Source: UBA6918 sp040754425
Lineage (GTDB): Bacteria > Pseudomonadota > Gammaproteobacteria > Burkholderiales > Thiobacillaceae
Assembly: GCA_040754425.1 (NCBI GenBank)
Contig: JBFMCR010000037.1
Location: 62,001-126,000, forward strand
Length of the DNA: 64,000 nucleotides
Direction: 5' to 3'
Shown here in pieces: positions 1-11,418 of this stretch (the stretch's first letter is position 1; the number at the start of each line of letters is the position of its first letter). Below the pieces are notes generated by a model, which did not search any database, had not been told where the DNA came from, and worked only from the letters and a program-made list of their open reading frames with translations. Position numbers and translations under genes: made by a program.

Positions 1-2
1 TC

Positions 3-842
3 GTGCTGGTGGGCTTCATCTACCCCTTCTTCGAGGGTATGGTCTGGAATGGCAATTACGGTTTCCAGGCCTGGCTGGAAGCCAGCTTCGGCGCCAGGCT
101 GCACGATTTTGCCGGCTCGGTGGTGGTGCATGCCGTGGGCGGCTGGATCGGACTTGCCGCGGTCGTGCTGCTGGGTGCGCGCCATGGCCGTTACCGCAAG
201 GAGGGCGGCGTCGCCGCGCATCCGCCTTCGAGCATTCCCTTTCTTGCGCTGGGCGCATGGATTCTCACCGTCGGATGGTTCGGCTTCAATGTCATGTCGG
301 CGCAGACCATCGAGGCCGTGAGCGGGCTGGTGGCGGTGAATTCGCTCATGGCCATGGTGGGCGGCACGCTGGCGGCGCTCGTCGCCGGCAGGAACGACCC
401 GGGCTTTCTTCACAACGGCCCGCTCGCCGGGCTGGTGGCCGTATGTGCGGGCTCGGATCTCATGCATCCGCTCGGCGCGCTGGCGACCGGCGCGGTGGCA
501 GGGGCCCTGTTCGTGTGGATGTTCACCATCACCCAGAACAAGTGGAAGATCGACGATGTGCTCGGGGTGTGGCCGCTGCACGGGCTGTGCGGGGCGTGGG
601 GCGGCCTCGCCGCCGGGATTTTCGGCCTGCAGGCGCTGGGCGGCATGGGCGGCGTGGCCTTCATGTCGCAACTGATCGGCACCCTGGCGGGCATTGCGAT
701 CGCGCTGGCAGGCGGCTTCGTCGTGTATGGCGCGCTCAGGGCAACGGTGGGCATCCGCCTCGATCAGGAACAGGAATTCCAGGGGGCGGACCTATCCATC
801 CACAGGATTTCGGCCACGCCAGAGCGCGAAACCAACTGGTAG
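3..842 (+). CDS. amt: Ammonium channel Amt, C-terminal part (5' end outside window)
   Basis: This is the C-terminal 279 residues of an Amt/Mep/Rh inner-membrane ammonium channel. The reading frame is open to the left window edge, so the true start lies outside. Hydrophobic helices alternate with short loops. The family's twin pore histidines are visible in DFAGSVVVHAVGG (about residue 45 of the fragment) and GVWPLHGLCGAWGG (about residue 195). The serine- and proline-containing SDLMHPLGALATG segment is also typical. The tail after the last helix is short and hydrophilic, with no fused signalling domain. Amt genes are usually preceded by glnK, which would be upstream of the window. dnaE follows 83 bp later on the same strand. 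Confidence 0.93.
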   Translation: MLVGFIYPFFEGMVWNGNYGFQAWLEASFGARLHDFAGSVVVHAVGGWIGLAAVVLLGARHGRYRKEGGVAAHPPSSIPFLALGAWILTVGWFGFNVMSAQTIEAVSGLVAVNSLMAMVGGTLAALVAGRNDPGFLHNGPLAGLVAVCAGSDLMHPLGALATGAVAGALFVWMFTITQNKWKIDDVLGVWPLHGLCGAWGGLAAGIFGLQALGGMGGVAFMSQLIGTLAGIAIALAGGFVVYGALRATVGIRLDQEQEFQGADLSIHRISATPERETNW

Positions 843-925
843 TTTTTGAGCCGATGATCGAAGCGCCCCCCGACGGGCTGTTTTTTGGTCTGTGCGGACA
901 GGGGGAGGGCGGGTAAAATCCGCTC

Positions 926-3900
926 ATGCCTGACCCCGGTTTCGTCCATCTTCGCCTGCATACCGAATACTCCATCACGGACGGCCTGGTGCGGGTGGAC
1001 GGGGCGGTGGATCGGGCCAGGGAACTGGGCATGCCCGCGCTGGGCTTTACCGACCTGTCCAACGTATTCGGCTGGGTCAAGATGTACCGTGCGGCGCGCG
1101 GCAAGGGGGTGAAGCCCGTATTCGGCTGCGATGTCTGGATCAGCAACGAGGCCGACCGCAGCCGCCCGGGCCGGGCGCTGCTGCTGGTTCAGCACCGCGA
1201 GGGCTACCGGCGCCTGTGCGAACTGCTCACCCGCGCCTACCGTGACAACCTGCACCGCGGCCGTCCGGAAATCGACCCGGCCTGGTTCCTCGAAGGCACC
1301 GACGGCCTGCTTGCTCTTTCTGGCGGCTTCCACTCCGGCGTGGCGCAATCTCTTTTGAGCGGCAACGAGACACAGGCGAAAAAGCAGGCGGAATTCTGGG
1401 CCCGGGCCTTTCCCGGGCGCTGCTATCTCGAACTGCAGCGCTACGGCCTGCCCGAAACCGAGGCGCTCATCGACGGGCTGCTGGAACTCGGCGCCGAATT
1501 CGGCATTCCTGCGGTCGCCACGCACCCCGTCCAGTTCCTCGATCCGGACGACTTCAAGGCGCACGAGGCGCGCGTGTGCATCGCCGAGGGGTATCTGCTG
1601 GCCGACCGGCGGCGGCCGAAGCAATTCACCGCCGAGCAGTATTTCAAGTCGCGCGAGGAGATGGCCGAGCTCTTCGCCGACCTGCCCGAAGCGCTCGCCA
1701 ACAGCGTGGCCATCGCGCAGCGCTGCAACCTGACCTTGGAACTGGGCAGGAGCAAGCTGCCGCAGTTTCCCACCCCTAACAACGAAAGCCTCGACGACTA
1801 CATCCGCATCCGCGCCGAGGCGGGCCTGGCCGAGCGCATGAAGCGCCTGTATCCGGACGAGGCGGCGCGCGCGGCCAGGTACCCGGAATACCAAAAGCGC
1901 CTCGATTTCGAACTCGGCACTATCATCCAGATGGGTTTTCCCGGTTACTTCCTGATCGTGGCGGACTTCATCAACTGGGGCAAGAACAACGGCGTGCCGG
2001 TGGGGCCGGGGCGGGGCTCGGGCGCGGGCTCGCTGGTGGCGTATTGCCTGGGGATCACCGACCTCGATCCCCTGCGCTACGACCTGCTGTTCGAGCGCTT
2101 CTTGAACCCCGAGCGCGTGTCCATGCCCGACTTCGATGTGGACTTCTGCCAGGACAACCGCGAGCGCGTGATCCAGTACGTGAAGGACAAGTACGGGCAC
2201 GACGCGGTATCCCAGATCGCCACCTTCGGCACCCTGGGTTCCAAGTCGGTGATCCGCGATGTCGGGCGCGTGCTCGACATGCCCTACAACTACTGCGACA
2301 AGCTCTCCAAGCTGGTGCCGGTGGAAGGCGTGAAGCCGGTGTCGCTGATGAGGGCGCTGGAAATGGAGCCCCAGCTCAGGGAGCGCTACGACGAAGAGGA
2401 AGAGGTGCGGGAACTGTTCGATTTGGCCGGCAAGCTCGAGGACCTCACCCGCAACGTCGGCATGCACGCGGGCGGCGTGCTGATCGCGCCGGGCAGGCTC
2501 ACCGACTTCTGCCCGCTCTACCGCCAGGAAGGTTCGGACAGCTTCGTATCGCAGTTCGACAAGGACGACGTCGAAGCCGTCGGCCTGGTCAAGTTCGACT
2601 TCCTGGGGCTGCGCACGCTGACCATCCTGGACGAAGCCGTGCGCTTCGTGCGCCGCCGGCCCGGCATGGAAAACTTCCGCCTCGAAGACCTGCCGTTGGA
2701 TGACCCGGCGGTGTACAAGCTCTTTTCCGACGGCAACACCACGGCGGTGTTCCAGTCCGAATCGCGTTCGGCCAAGGACCTGGAAAAGAAGCTCAAGGCC
2801 GACTGCTTCGAGGACATCATCGCGCTCATGGCGCTGAACCGCCCGGGCCCCTTGGGCTCGGGCATGGTGGACGACTTCATCGCGCGCAAGCAGGGGCGGC
2901 AAAAGCCGGAATATTTCCATCCGGCCCTCGAGCCGGTGCTGAAATCGACCTACGGCATCATCGTCTACCAGGAACAGGTGATGCTGATTGCGCAGATCCT
3001 GGCCGGCTACACCCTGGGCGGCGCCGACCTCTTGCGCCGCGCCATGGGCAAGAAGAAGCCCGAGGAAATGGCCAAGCAGCGCGAGATTTTTCTCTCCGGC
3101 GCCAAGGCCCGCGGCGTAGACGACAGGCTCGCCGGGCGGCTGTTCGACCTCATGGAAAAGTTCGCCGAATACGGCTTCAACAAGTCGCACTCGGCCGCCT
3201 ACGCCCTCATCGCCTACCAGACCGCCTGGCTCAAGGCGCATTACCCGGCCGAGTTCATGGCCGCGACCATGTCCTCGGAAATGACCGACACCGACAAGGT
3301 GCGCATCTTCTACGAGGACGCGCGCGCCAACGGCATCGAGATGCTGCCGCCCGACCTCAACCGCTCCGGCTACCGTTTCGAGCCGGTGGGGGAAAAACAG
3401 ATCCGCTACGGCCTCGGCGCCATCAAGGGCACGGGCGAGGCGGCCGTCAATGCCATCGTCGCGGCGCGCGAAGAAGGCGGGCCGTATAGGGGCCTCTTCG
3501 ACCTGTGCCGGCGCGTGGACAGGCGCTATCTCAACCGCAGGGTGCTGGAGGCGCTGATCAAGGGCGGCGCCTTCGACAGCATCAATCCCAATCGCGCCAG
3601 CCTGATGGCGAGCATCGCCCCGGCCATGGAGTCCGCGGACATGGCGGCGCGCGGCGGCGGCCAGGGCGGGCTGTTCGGCGAGGAGATGTCGCTGGAAGCC
3701 GGCGAGCCCTGCGTCGAGACGCCGACCTGGCCGGAAAAGGAAAAGCTCCTGCAGGAGAAGTCGGCGCTCGGTTTTTACCTCTCCGGGCATCCCTACAACG
3801 CCAGCGCCGGGGAACTGTCAAAGTTCGTCAGACATCGCCTGAACGAACTGCAGCCCTCGCGCGACTCGCAACTCCTGGCCGGCATCATCGTTTCGGTGCG

Positions 3901-4360
3901 CACCCAGATGACGCGGCGCGGGAAAATGGCCATCGTGCTGCTGGACGACGCCACCTCACCTTTGGAAGTGGTGATTTTTTCCGAGACGTTCGATGCCCAC
4001 CGCGACTGGATCAGGGAGGATGAATTGCTCATCGTCGAAGGAAAGGTCAGCGAGGATGCGTATTCCGGCGGCTTGAGGGTGACGGCGGAGCGGGTTTATG
4101 ACCTGACCCATGCGCGCAACCGCTTTGCCAGGGAGCTGCGTCTGGCCTGCAACGGCCAGTCAAACAGCGCCAGGCTGAAGGAAATTCTGGCCCCCTACCG
4201 CACCGAGGAGGGGGGCTGCCCGGTCACCATCGCCTACCACAACGGCAAGGCGTCTTGCGAAGTCAGCCTGGGCGGGGCCTGGCAGGTCCAGCTGCACGAC
4301 CATCTGATCGAGACCTTGGGGCAGTGGCTGCAACCCTCGAGCGTGCAAGTACGTTATTAG
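926..4360 (+). CDS. dnaE: DNA polymerase III alpha subunit
   Basis: This is the replicative C-family polymerase catalytic subunit, 1144 residues, close to the usual DnaE1 length. It begins with a PHP domain (FVHLRLHTEYS near the N-terminus). The catalytic aspartates lie in PDFDVDFCQDNRERV at about residues 402 and 404, with a third in VKFDFLGLRTL at about 558. The conserved GPGRGSGAGSLVAY palm segment is present. A likely internal beta-clamp motif, QGGLFG, is at about 912, followed by an OB-fold region and a C-terminal tail. The ATG is preceded by a purine-rich stretch (gggggagggcggg). The only terminator-like hairpin downstream is about 270 bp away. Confidence 0.98.
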   Translation: MPDPGFVHLRLHTEYSITDGLVRVDGAVDRARELGMPALGFTDLSNVFGWVKMYRAARGKGVKPVFGCDVWISNEADRSRPGRALLLVQHREGYRRLCELLTRAYRDNLHRGRPEIDPAWFLEGTDGLLALSGGFHSGVAQSLLSGNETQAKKQAEFWARAFPGRCYLELQRYGLPETEALIDGLLELGAEFGIPAVATHPVQFLDPDDFKAHEARVCIAEGYLLADRRRPKQFTAEQYFKSREEMAELFADLPEALANSVAIAQRCNLTLELGRSKLPQFPTPNNESLDDYIRIRAEAGLAERMKRLYPDEAARAARYPEYQKRLDFELGTIIQMGFPGYFLIVADFINWGKNNGVPVGPGRGSGAGSLVAYCLGITDLDPLRYDLLFERFLNPERVSMPDFDVDFCQDNRERVIQYVKDKYGHDAVSQIATFGTLGSKSVIRDVGRVLDMPYNYCDKLSKLVPVEGVKPVSLMRALEMEPQLRERYDEEEEVRELFDLAGKLEDLTRNVGMHAGGVLIAPGRLTDFCPLYRQEGSDSFVSQFDKDDVEAVGLVKFDFLGLRTLTILDEAVRFVRRRPGMENFRLEDLPLDDPAVYKLFSDGNTTAVFQSESRSAKDLEKKLKADCFEDIIALMALNRPGPLGSGMVDDFIARKQGRQKPEYFHPALEPVLKSTYGIIVYQEQVMLIAQILAGYTLGGADLLRRAMGKKKPEEMAKQREIFLSGAKARGVDDRLAGRLFDLMEKFAEYGFNKSHSAAYALIAYQTAWLKAHYPAEFMAATMSSEMTDTDKVRIFYEDARANGIEMLPPDLNRSGYRFEPVGEKQIRYGLGAIKGTGEAAVNAIVAAREEGGPYRGLFDLCRRVDRRYLNRRVLEALIKGGAFDSINPNRASLMASIAPAMESADMAARGGGQGGLFGEEMSLEAGEPCVETPTWPEKEKLLQEKSALGFYLSGHPYNASAGELSKFVRHRLNELQPSRDSQLLAGIIVSVRTQMTRRGKMAIVLLDDATSPLEVVIFSETFDAHRDWIREDELLIVEGKVSEDAYSGGLRVTAERVYDLTHARNRFARELRLACNGQSNSARLKEILAPYRTEEGGCPVTIAYHNGKASCEVSLGGAWQVQLHDHLIETLGQWLQPSSVQVRY

Positions 4361-4429
4361 CCCGGATTCCCCCTTGGCCTGGAGCACTCCGGTGGGGGCG
4401 CCCTCAGGGGCGATCGTATATCGGCATTC

Positions 4430-4443
4430 GCGGCTGAAGCCGC
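4430..4443. repeat. Short REP-like palindrome in the dnaE-acyP intergenic region
   Basis: The 300-bp stretch between dnaE and acyP holds no convincing gene. A compact palindrome (gcggct, ga, agccgc) sits here in the context attcgcggctgaagccgctt, a form common in dispersed REP-like intergenic repeats of proteobacteria. The rest of the stretch (4450-4620) is notably AT-richer than the flanking genes. No other complete copy was seen in this window. Confidence 0.4.
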
Positions 4444-4630
4444 TTCCCTAACCCAATGGACAATCCGGGGCTGGCGGGATTGGCACAAAAATACCAAGCA
4501 CGATTTTGGGTCGGTTTTGCAAATAGTGCTTGCTTTTTGTTCAAGTATATTAGAAAATACTAATAACACGGTGCGTCATCCCCTGATGCGTTGTGTTGTC
4601 TCCTCCATCCTCCTCCTTTGGTGGATTTTA

Positions 4631-4659
4631 GCCCGGCATTCCCTTGCCGGGCTTTTTTT
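4631..4659 (+). terminator. Rho-independent terminator (plus-strand direction)
   Basis: A 7-bp stem (gcccggc/gccgggc) closes an 8-nt loop and is followed by seven T residues on the plus strand. On the minus strand the sequence after the hairpin is taaaatcc, not a T run. The hairpin therefore best terminates plus-strand transcription reading out of dnaE, just before the convergent acyP-metG operon. Confidence 0.75.
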
Positions 4660-4661
4660 GG

Positions 4662-4931
4662 TTAGCGCTTTTCGAAGCTGGAAAAGGTGTTCTCCCCGGT
4701 GAACTCGGCAGCTTCCACCCCGGTTACCTGGGCCATGGGCGGGCCGCGCCTGGCCCATTCCAGCAGGCGGTCGACAGCCCCGTCCTCCCCGCACACCACG
4801 GCTTCGACCCTGCCGTCCGGCAGGTTGCGTACCCAGCCGCTCACGCCCTGTTTCAGTGCCTCCTGGCGCATGGATTCGCGAAACCACACGCCCTGCACCC
4901 GGCCCGATATGAGCAGGCGCAGGCAGGGCAT
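4662..4931 (-). CDS. acyP: Acylphosphatase
   Basis: This is an 89-residue acylphosphatase, which hydrolyses carboxyl-phosphate bonds of acyl phosphates such as acetyl or carbamoyl phosphate. The family signature is clear. GRVQGVWFRESM near residue 10 carries the phosphate-binding arginine, and GWVRNLPDGRVEAVV carries the catalytic asparagine. Length is normal for the family. The start ATG overlaps the metG stop codon by one base (TAATG), so the gene is the translationally coupled last member of the vapBC-metG-acyP run. Confidence 0.93.
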   Translation of the reverse strand: MPCLRLLISGRVQGVWFRESMRQEALKQGVSGWVRNLPDGRVEAVVCGEDGAVDRLLEWARRGPPMAQVTGVEAAEFTGENTFSSFEKR

Positions 4932-6991
4932 TACTTCACCTTCATGCCTGGGGTCGCCCCGGAGTCGGGCGAGAGGATGAAGAGGCCGGCGGTCTGGCCC
5001 TCGGGGTCGCTGGCAGCCAGCACCATGCCTTCGCTCATGCCGAATTTCATTTTGCGCGGGGCGAGGTTGGCGACCATCACCGTCAGTCTTCCGACCAGGG
5101 TTTCGGGCGCATAGGCCGACTTGATGCCGGCGAACACCTGCCGGGTTCCGAGCGGGCCCACGTCCAGGGTCAGCTTCAGGAGCTTGTCCGCACCTTCCAC
5201 ATGCTCGGCATTGGCGATCTTCGCGATGCGCAGGTCGACCTTGCTGAAATCGTCGATATTGATGAATGTGTTTTCTTCAGTCACGGCTTTGTTTTCCTGA
5301 TGAACCTGCGCCTCGGCATGGCGTGTTGGGGCAGGCGGGGTTTCGAGAGACTGTTTGTTGGCCTCCACCAGCGCGTCGATCTGCTTCATCTCGACGCGTA
5401 TCATGAGGTGGCTGTAGGACTTGATGGCATGGCCGGCGGGCAGCAGCGACCGGCTGTCGCCCCAGGCCAGCGGCGGAATGTCGAGGAAGTTCTCCACGCC
5501 TTCCGCGAGCCTCGGCAGCACCGGCTTCAAATACAGCGCGAGCAGGCGGAAGAGGTTGAGCGCCACGGTGCAGACCTCGTGCAGTTTCGCTTCCAGGCCT
5601 TCCTGCCTGGCGATTTCCCAGGGCTTTTCGTCGTTGACGTACTGGTTGGCGATGTCGGCCAGCGCCATGATTTCGCGCACGGCCTTGCTGTATTCGCGCC
5701 CGTCGTAGTAGCCGGCGATCTCGGCGGCCTTGTCCTGCAGGGCCTGGATCGCGGGATTGGCGGGGCAGGCGGCGAGTCTGCCGGCGAATTTTTTGCTGAC
5801 GAAGCCGGCCGAGCGCGAGGCGATGTTGACGAACTTGCCGACGAGGTCCGAGTTCACGCGCGCGGCGAAGTCATCGAGGTTGAGGTCGATGTCGCTCATG
5901 TCGTCGGACAGCTTGGCGGCGAAGTAATAGCGCAGCCACTCGGGATTGAGGCCGGTGTCGAGGTAGCTTTGCGCAGTGATGAAAGTGCCGCGCGACTTGC
6001 TCATCTTCTGGCCGTTGACGGTGAGGAAACCGTGGGCAAAGATTTTCGTCGGCGTGCGGTAGCCCGCGGCTTCCAGCATCGCCGGCCAGAACAGGGCGTG
6101 GAAGTAGAGGATGTCCTTGCCGATGAAGTGGTAGAGCTCGGTGGCGGAACCGGCTTTCCACCAGGCGTCGAAGTCCATCTGGTGGTCGGCGCAATACTTC
6201 CTGAAGCTGGCCATGTAGCCCACCGGCGCATCCAGCCATACGTAGAAATACTTGCCCGGCGTATCGGGGATTTCGAAGCCGAAGTAGGGCGCGTCGCGCG
6301 AGATGTCCCAGTCGGAAAGTCCCGCGGCGAACCACTCCGCCATCTTGTTGGCGGCCTCGGGCTGGAGGGTGCCTGACTGCGTCCACTGCCTGAGGAAGGC
6401 TTCCTGCCTGCCGAGCTTGAAGAAGTAGTGGTCCGATGTCTTGCGGATCGGTTTTGCGCCCGACACCACCGAATAGGGGTCCTTCAAGTCGGTGGGCGAA
6501 TAGGTGGCGCCGCAGACTTCGCAGTTGTCGCCGTACTGGTCGGTGGCGCCGCATTTGGGGCAGGTGCCCTTGATGAAGCGGTCGGGCAGGAACATCTCCT
6601 TCACCGGATCGAAGTACTGCTCGATGGGACGTACCTCGATGAGGCCGGCCTCGCGCAGTTTTCTGTAGATGCTACCCGCGAGTTCGCGGTTCTCCGGCGA
6701 ATGGGTGGAATAGTAGTTGTCGAAACCGATGTGGAAGCCGTCGAAGTCGCGCTTGTGCGCGTGCCACACGCGGTCGATCAGTTGTTCGGGCGTGATGCCT
6801 TCCTTGTCCGCGCGCAGCATGATGGCAGTGCCGTGGGTGTCGTCCGCGCACACGTAGTGCGCTTCATGCCCCTGCATTTTCTGGAAACGCACCCAGATGT
6901 CGGTCTGGATGTACTCGACCAGATGGCCCAGATGGATGTCGCCGTTGGCATAGGGCAGGGCGGAGGTGACGAGAATTTTTCTTTGAGTCAT
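4931..6991 (-). CDS. metG: Methionyl-tRNA synthetase
   Basis: This cytoplasmic class I aminoacyl-tRNA synthetase has 686 residues. The HIGH-type motif is HLGH at residues 20-23. A zinc knuckle of the CPKCG...CEVCG type lies near residues 143-160, and KMSKSRG is near 330. After the anticodon-binding helical domain the protein continues into the C-terminal EMAPII-like tRNA-binding domain (from about 575; DLRIAKI and MVLAASD segments), the dimeric long form of MetRS. It lies 3 bp downstream of a VapC-type toxin gene and overlaps acyP by one base, so it probably shares transcripts with both. Confidence 0.97.
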   Translation of the reverse strand: MTQRKILVTSALPYANGDIHLGHLVEYIQTDIWVRFQKMQGHEAHYVCADDTHGTAIMLRADKEGITPEQLIDRVWHAHKRDFDGFHIGFDNYYSTHSPENRELAGSIYRKLREAGLIEVRPIEQYFDPVKEMFLPDRFIKGTCPKCGATDQYGDNCEVCGATYSPTDLKDPYSVVSGAKPIRKTSDHYFFKLGRQEAFLRQWTQSGTLQPEAANKMAEWFAAGLSDWDISRDAPYFGFEIPDTPGKYFYVWLDAPVGYMASFRKYCADHQMDFDAWWKAGSATELYHFIGKDILYFHALFWPAMLEAAGYRTPTKIFAHGFLTVNGQKMSKSRGTFITAQSYLDTGLNPEWLRYYFAAKLSDDMSDIDLNLDDFAARVNSDLVGKFVNIASRSAGFVSKKFAGRLAACPANPAIQALQDKAAEIAGYYDGREYSKAVREIMALADIANQYVNDEKPWEIARQEGLEAKLHEVCTVALNLFRLLALYLKPVLPRLAEGVENFLDIPPLAWGDSRSLLPAGHAIKSYSHLMIRVEMKQIDALVEANKQSLETPPAPTRHAEAQVHQENKAVTEENTFINIDDFSKVDLRIAKIANAEHVEGADKLLKLTLDVGPLGTRQVFAGIKSAYAPETLVGRLTVMVANLAPRKMKFGMSEGMVLAASDPEGQTAGLFILSPDSGATPGMKVK

Positions 6992-6994
6992 GGT

Positions 6995-7405
6995 TTAAGG
7001 GGTCTCAGGCTCCAGCAGTTTCAAGCCTTTGAAATAATCGCGGTAAAAACCGCGGTCGCGGGTGAGCAGGCGGTCGCATTGCACTGAAGCATGGCTGGCG
7101 ACCATGAAATCCGCCACCACCCGGCTGCGTTTGCCGCCGGCTTCGCGGTATTGTTGCCATATCGCGCCGGTCTTGACGGAAGCTTCCTGGCTGAGCGGCG
7201 CAAAACCTATGCCGATGGCCTGCATTGCCTGGATAAACAGCGCTTCCGAAGGAAACAAGGCGCGCGTCTCGGCCCAGACAACTTCGCAGGCGACGACGCT
7301 GCCTTCCTGCAGGGCGCGGTTTAATGCGGCAGATGAAGCCGGGCCATGGCGGGAATCGGCGCCGAACACGTCCAGGAGGACGCAGGTGTCCACCGCCGTC
7401 AGCAT
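6995..7405 (-). CDS. vapC: PIN-domain toxin, VapC type
   Basis: This is a 136-residue single PIN-domain protein, expected to be a Mg-dependent RNase toxin. The acidic site residues are visible: VDTCVLLD near the N-terminus (first Asp at about residue 6), the glutamate in VVWAET, the aspartate in RVVADFMVASHA, and the aspartates in LLTRDRGFY. Its ATG overlaps the stop of the AbrB-type antitoxin gene by one base (TAATG), the usual tight toxin-antitoxin coupling. It stops 3 bp before metG, an unusual place for such a module because metG could be read from the toxin-antitoxin promoter. The RNA target is unknown. Confidence 0.85.
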   Translation of the reverse strand: MLTAVDTCVLLDVFGADSRHGPASSAALNRALQEGSVVACEVVWAETRALFPSEALFIQAMQAIGIGFAPLSQEASVKTGAIWQQYREAGGKRSRVVADFMVASHASVQCDRLLTRDRGFYRDYFKGLKLLEPETP

Positions 7406-7626
7406 TATTCGGCTTTGCCGCGCAGCGATTCGATCAGCTTGTCGGTATTCAGCCCTTTGCCGAGGCAGCCATATACCTTCGAGACGGGATCATCCACGGT
7501 TTTGCGGGCTATCAGCGTGCCGTTTTTGGTGTCAAAATCCAGCACGGTTCCGGGGGTGATGCCCAGCTTTTCCCGCAAGGCCTTGGGAATGGTGACCTGC
7601 CCGCGTTCCGCCACAACAGCTTTCAT
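7405..7626 (-). CDS. vapB: AbrB/SpoVT-fold antitoxin, VapB type
   Basis: This is a 73-residue swapped-hairpin (AbrB/MazE-type) DNA-binding antitoxin. The hallmark is VAERGQVTIPKALREKLGI near the N-terminus, followed by GTVLDFD. The C-terminal half (KGLNTDKLIESLRG) is likely the toxin-binding tail. I chose the ATG at 7626 over a start 25 codons upstream because homology begins there and a ggaaagag Shine-Dalgarno sequence lies about 10 bases before it. It should repress its own promoter with VapC. Confidence 0.87.
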   Translation of the reverse strand: MKAVVAERGQVTIPKALREKLGITPGTVLDFDTKNGTLIARKTVDDPVSKVYGCLGKGLNTDKLIESLRGKAE

Positions 7627-7671
7627 GTCCGTGCTCTTTCCAATAGGGGTTTCAGCAAGTATGCATTGTAA

Positions 7672-7803
7672 TACATACCTGCCAAATATGAGGCGAACCA
7701 TGCGCGTTCCTGGCTCAACCTGCAGGCGCCTACGATTTTTCGCGTGGCCGAGATCGAAAACGCCAAACGCATCGAGAAGGAAGTCACGCCGAAGGCGGCT
7801 TGA
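7672..7803 (+). pseudogene. Possible C-terminal remnant of an unidentified gene
   Basis: An open frame with no start codon and sensible composition (segments such as ARSWLNLQAPTIFRVAEIEN and KRIEKEVTPKAA) runs into a TGA at 7801. It overlaps the end of the converging 63-residue gene and lies just outside the VapBC module. It reads like the tail of a protein whose body was lost when accessory genes inserted. No family was recognised, and chance coding remains possible. Confidence 0.22.
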
Positions 7804-7975
7804 TCGAAGCCGTTTGTTCCCGCTCGGGTGCGGCCTGTTTTTCAGCCTGTGCCATCAGCAGAAAAGTCGCCAGCTCCTCCTGCCAGCGCAATTTCTCTTC
7901 GGTCGAAAGCGCCTTGAACGCCTTCAGGCGCTCATCGCTGACGTAGTAGGTGCGGTCGCCGCGGTCGAAGGGCAT
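7784..7975 (-). CDS. 63-residue hypothetical protein paired with a nucleotidyltransferase
   Basis: A small hydrophilic protein, mostly helical by composition (DERLKAFKALSTEEKLRWQEEL), with no signal peptide or membrane segment. It starts one base after the stop of the nucleotidyltransferase gene and is almost certainly cotranslated with it. I do not recognise a named family. Small partners next to such nucleotidyltransferases are often regulators or the second half of a two-gene module, but no function is assigned here. Confidence 0.6.
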   Translation of the reverse strand: MPFDRGDRTYYVSDERLKAFKALSTEEKLRWQEELATFLLMAQAEKQAAPEREQTASIKPPSA

Positions 7976-7976
7976 C

Positions 7977-8462
7977 TCAGGACTCCTTCAGGCGCTTCAG
8001 GTGTTCGATGTCGGCCAGGTCGATCGGACGGCCGACCGCCTGTTTGAGCGCGATCAGATCGGCGATGCAGGCGACCACTACCGGCACCTCTCCGGCATGC
8101 AACGTCACAGCACGCTTGTGCATGCCCGAGAAATCGAGGGGCGGGTAGAGCAGCACATCCAGGGTGATGCCCGCCGCCCCCGGCGCTTTCAATGCGAAAG
8201 CATCCAGATTGCGTTCGCGATGCCACAAAGCCAATTGCTCGAGATCGGTCAGCGTAGCCAGTTCGACCGGCAATACCGGTTTCATGCCCAGCTCATGCGC
8301 CGTGTTCACCAGGGCGGACAAATTTTCCGGCGTCATGGCCACGGTCACGTCGATATCCATGGTCGCGCGCTCGATGCCATGCAGCGAAATCGCCAGGCCG
8401 CCGATCAGGACATACTCGACCTTGTGCCGTTTTAGCGCGGAAAAAAGATCGAGGTAGAACAT
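7977..8462 (-). CDS. Nucleotidyltransferase-fold protein (MNT/AbiEii-like)
   Basis: A 161-residue protein with the nucleotidyltransferase signature. GGLAISLHG (residues about 21-29) is followed by TMDIDVTV, whose aspartates would bind metal, and a third acidic position is expected in the LDVLLYPPLDF segment. This fold occurs in type II or IV toxin-antitoxin systems (MNT/HEPN, AbiEii) and in antibiotic nucleotidyltransferases. No HEPN partner is present; the companion is a 63-residue protein 1 bp downstream. The gene starts 11 bp after the acnA stop, so it may be read from the acnA transcript. Confidence 0.7.
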   Translation of the reverse strand: MFYLDLFSALKRHKVEYVLIGGLAISLHGIERATMDIDVTVAMTPENLSALVNTAHELGMKPVLPVELATLTDLEQLALWHRERNLDAFALKAPGAAGITLDVLLYPPLDFSGMHKRAVTLHAGEVPVVVACIADLIALKQAVGRPIDLADIEHLKRLKES

Positions 8463-8473
8463 GGCTTGAAAGC

Positions 8474-11257
<2,784 letters not shown>

Positions 11258-11305
11258 GGGAATCGCGGGAACAAGTTGTATAAATCCCGCATTTTACGCG
11301 ATTCC

Positions 11306-11311
11306 TATAAT
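11306..11311 (+). promoter_or_regulatory. Consensus -10 hexamer upstream of a truncated gene
   Basis: A perfect TATAAT lies 6 bp before an ATG at 11318. Transcription would then begin at or next to that ATG, giving a leaderless message. No good -35 at 17 bp spacing is present. It probably served the gene now truncated at 11318. Confidence 0.4.
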
Positions 11312-11317
11312 GGGCTC

Positions 11318-11415
11318 ATGGATGCCAGAACATTGGCTTTGGAAAGCAGGGTGCGCGAGATTGGCACGGGGCTGCACCGTGATGCCCTGCGCGCCCACCC
11401 ATCTTTGGGCTTATG
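11318..11415 (+). pseudogene. Truncated 5' end of a gene, cut off by the accessory island
   Basis: From the ATG the frame reads MDARTLALESRVREIGTG and then HRDALRAHPSLG, which has the look of a genuine helical N-terminus. It then degenerates at the point where the convergent GIY-YIG-like gene ends (11419). It recalls the N-terminal helix of PutA-type proline dehydrogenases, but that is memory-based and weak. The rest of the gene was not found on the far side of the island, so an insertion with deletion is likely. Confidence 0.35.
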
Positions 11416-11418
11416 CAA

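Noticed and set aside
764..3790. A 1008-codon minus-strand frame antisense to dnaE
   Set aside because: It mirrors the codon structure of dnaE in a GC-rich genome, has repetitive Ala/Val/Gly/His-rich composition with no recognisable domain, and dnaE is unambiguous on the plus strand.
4483..4505. Possible sigma-54 promoter (tggcac followed by a purine-rich spacer)
   Set aside because: The required TTGC-type -12 element is absent at the right distance, and no plus-strand gene follows before the terminator at 4631.
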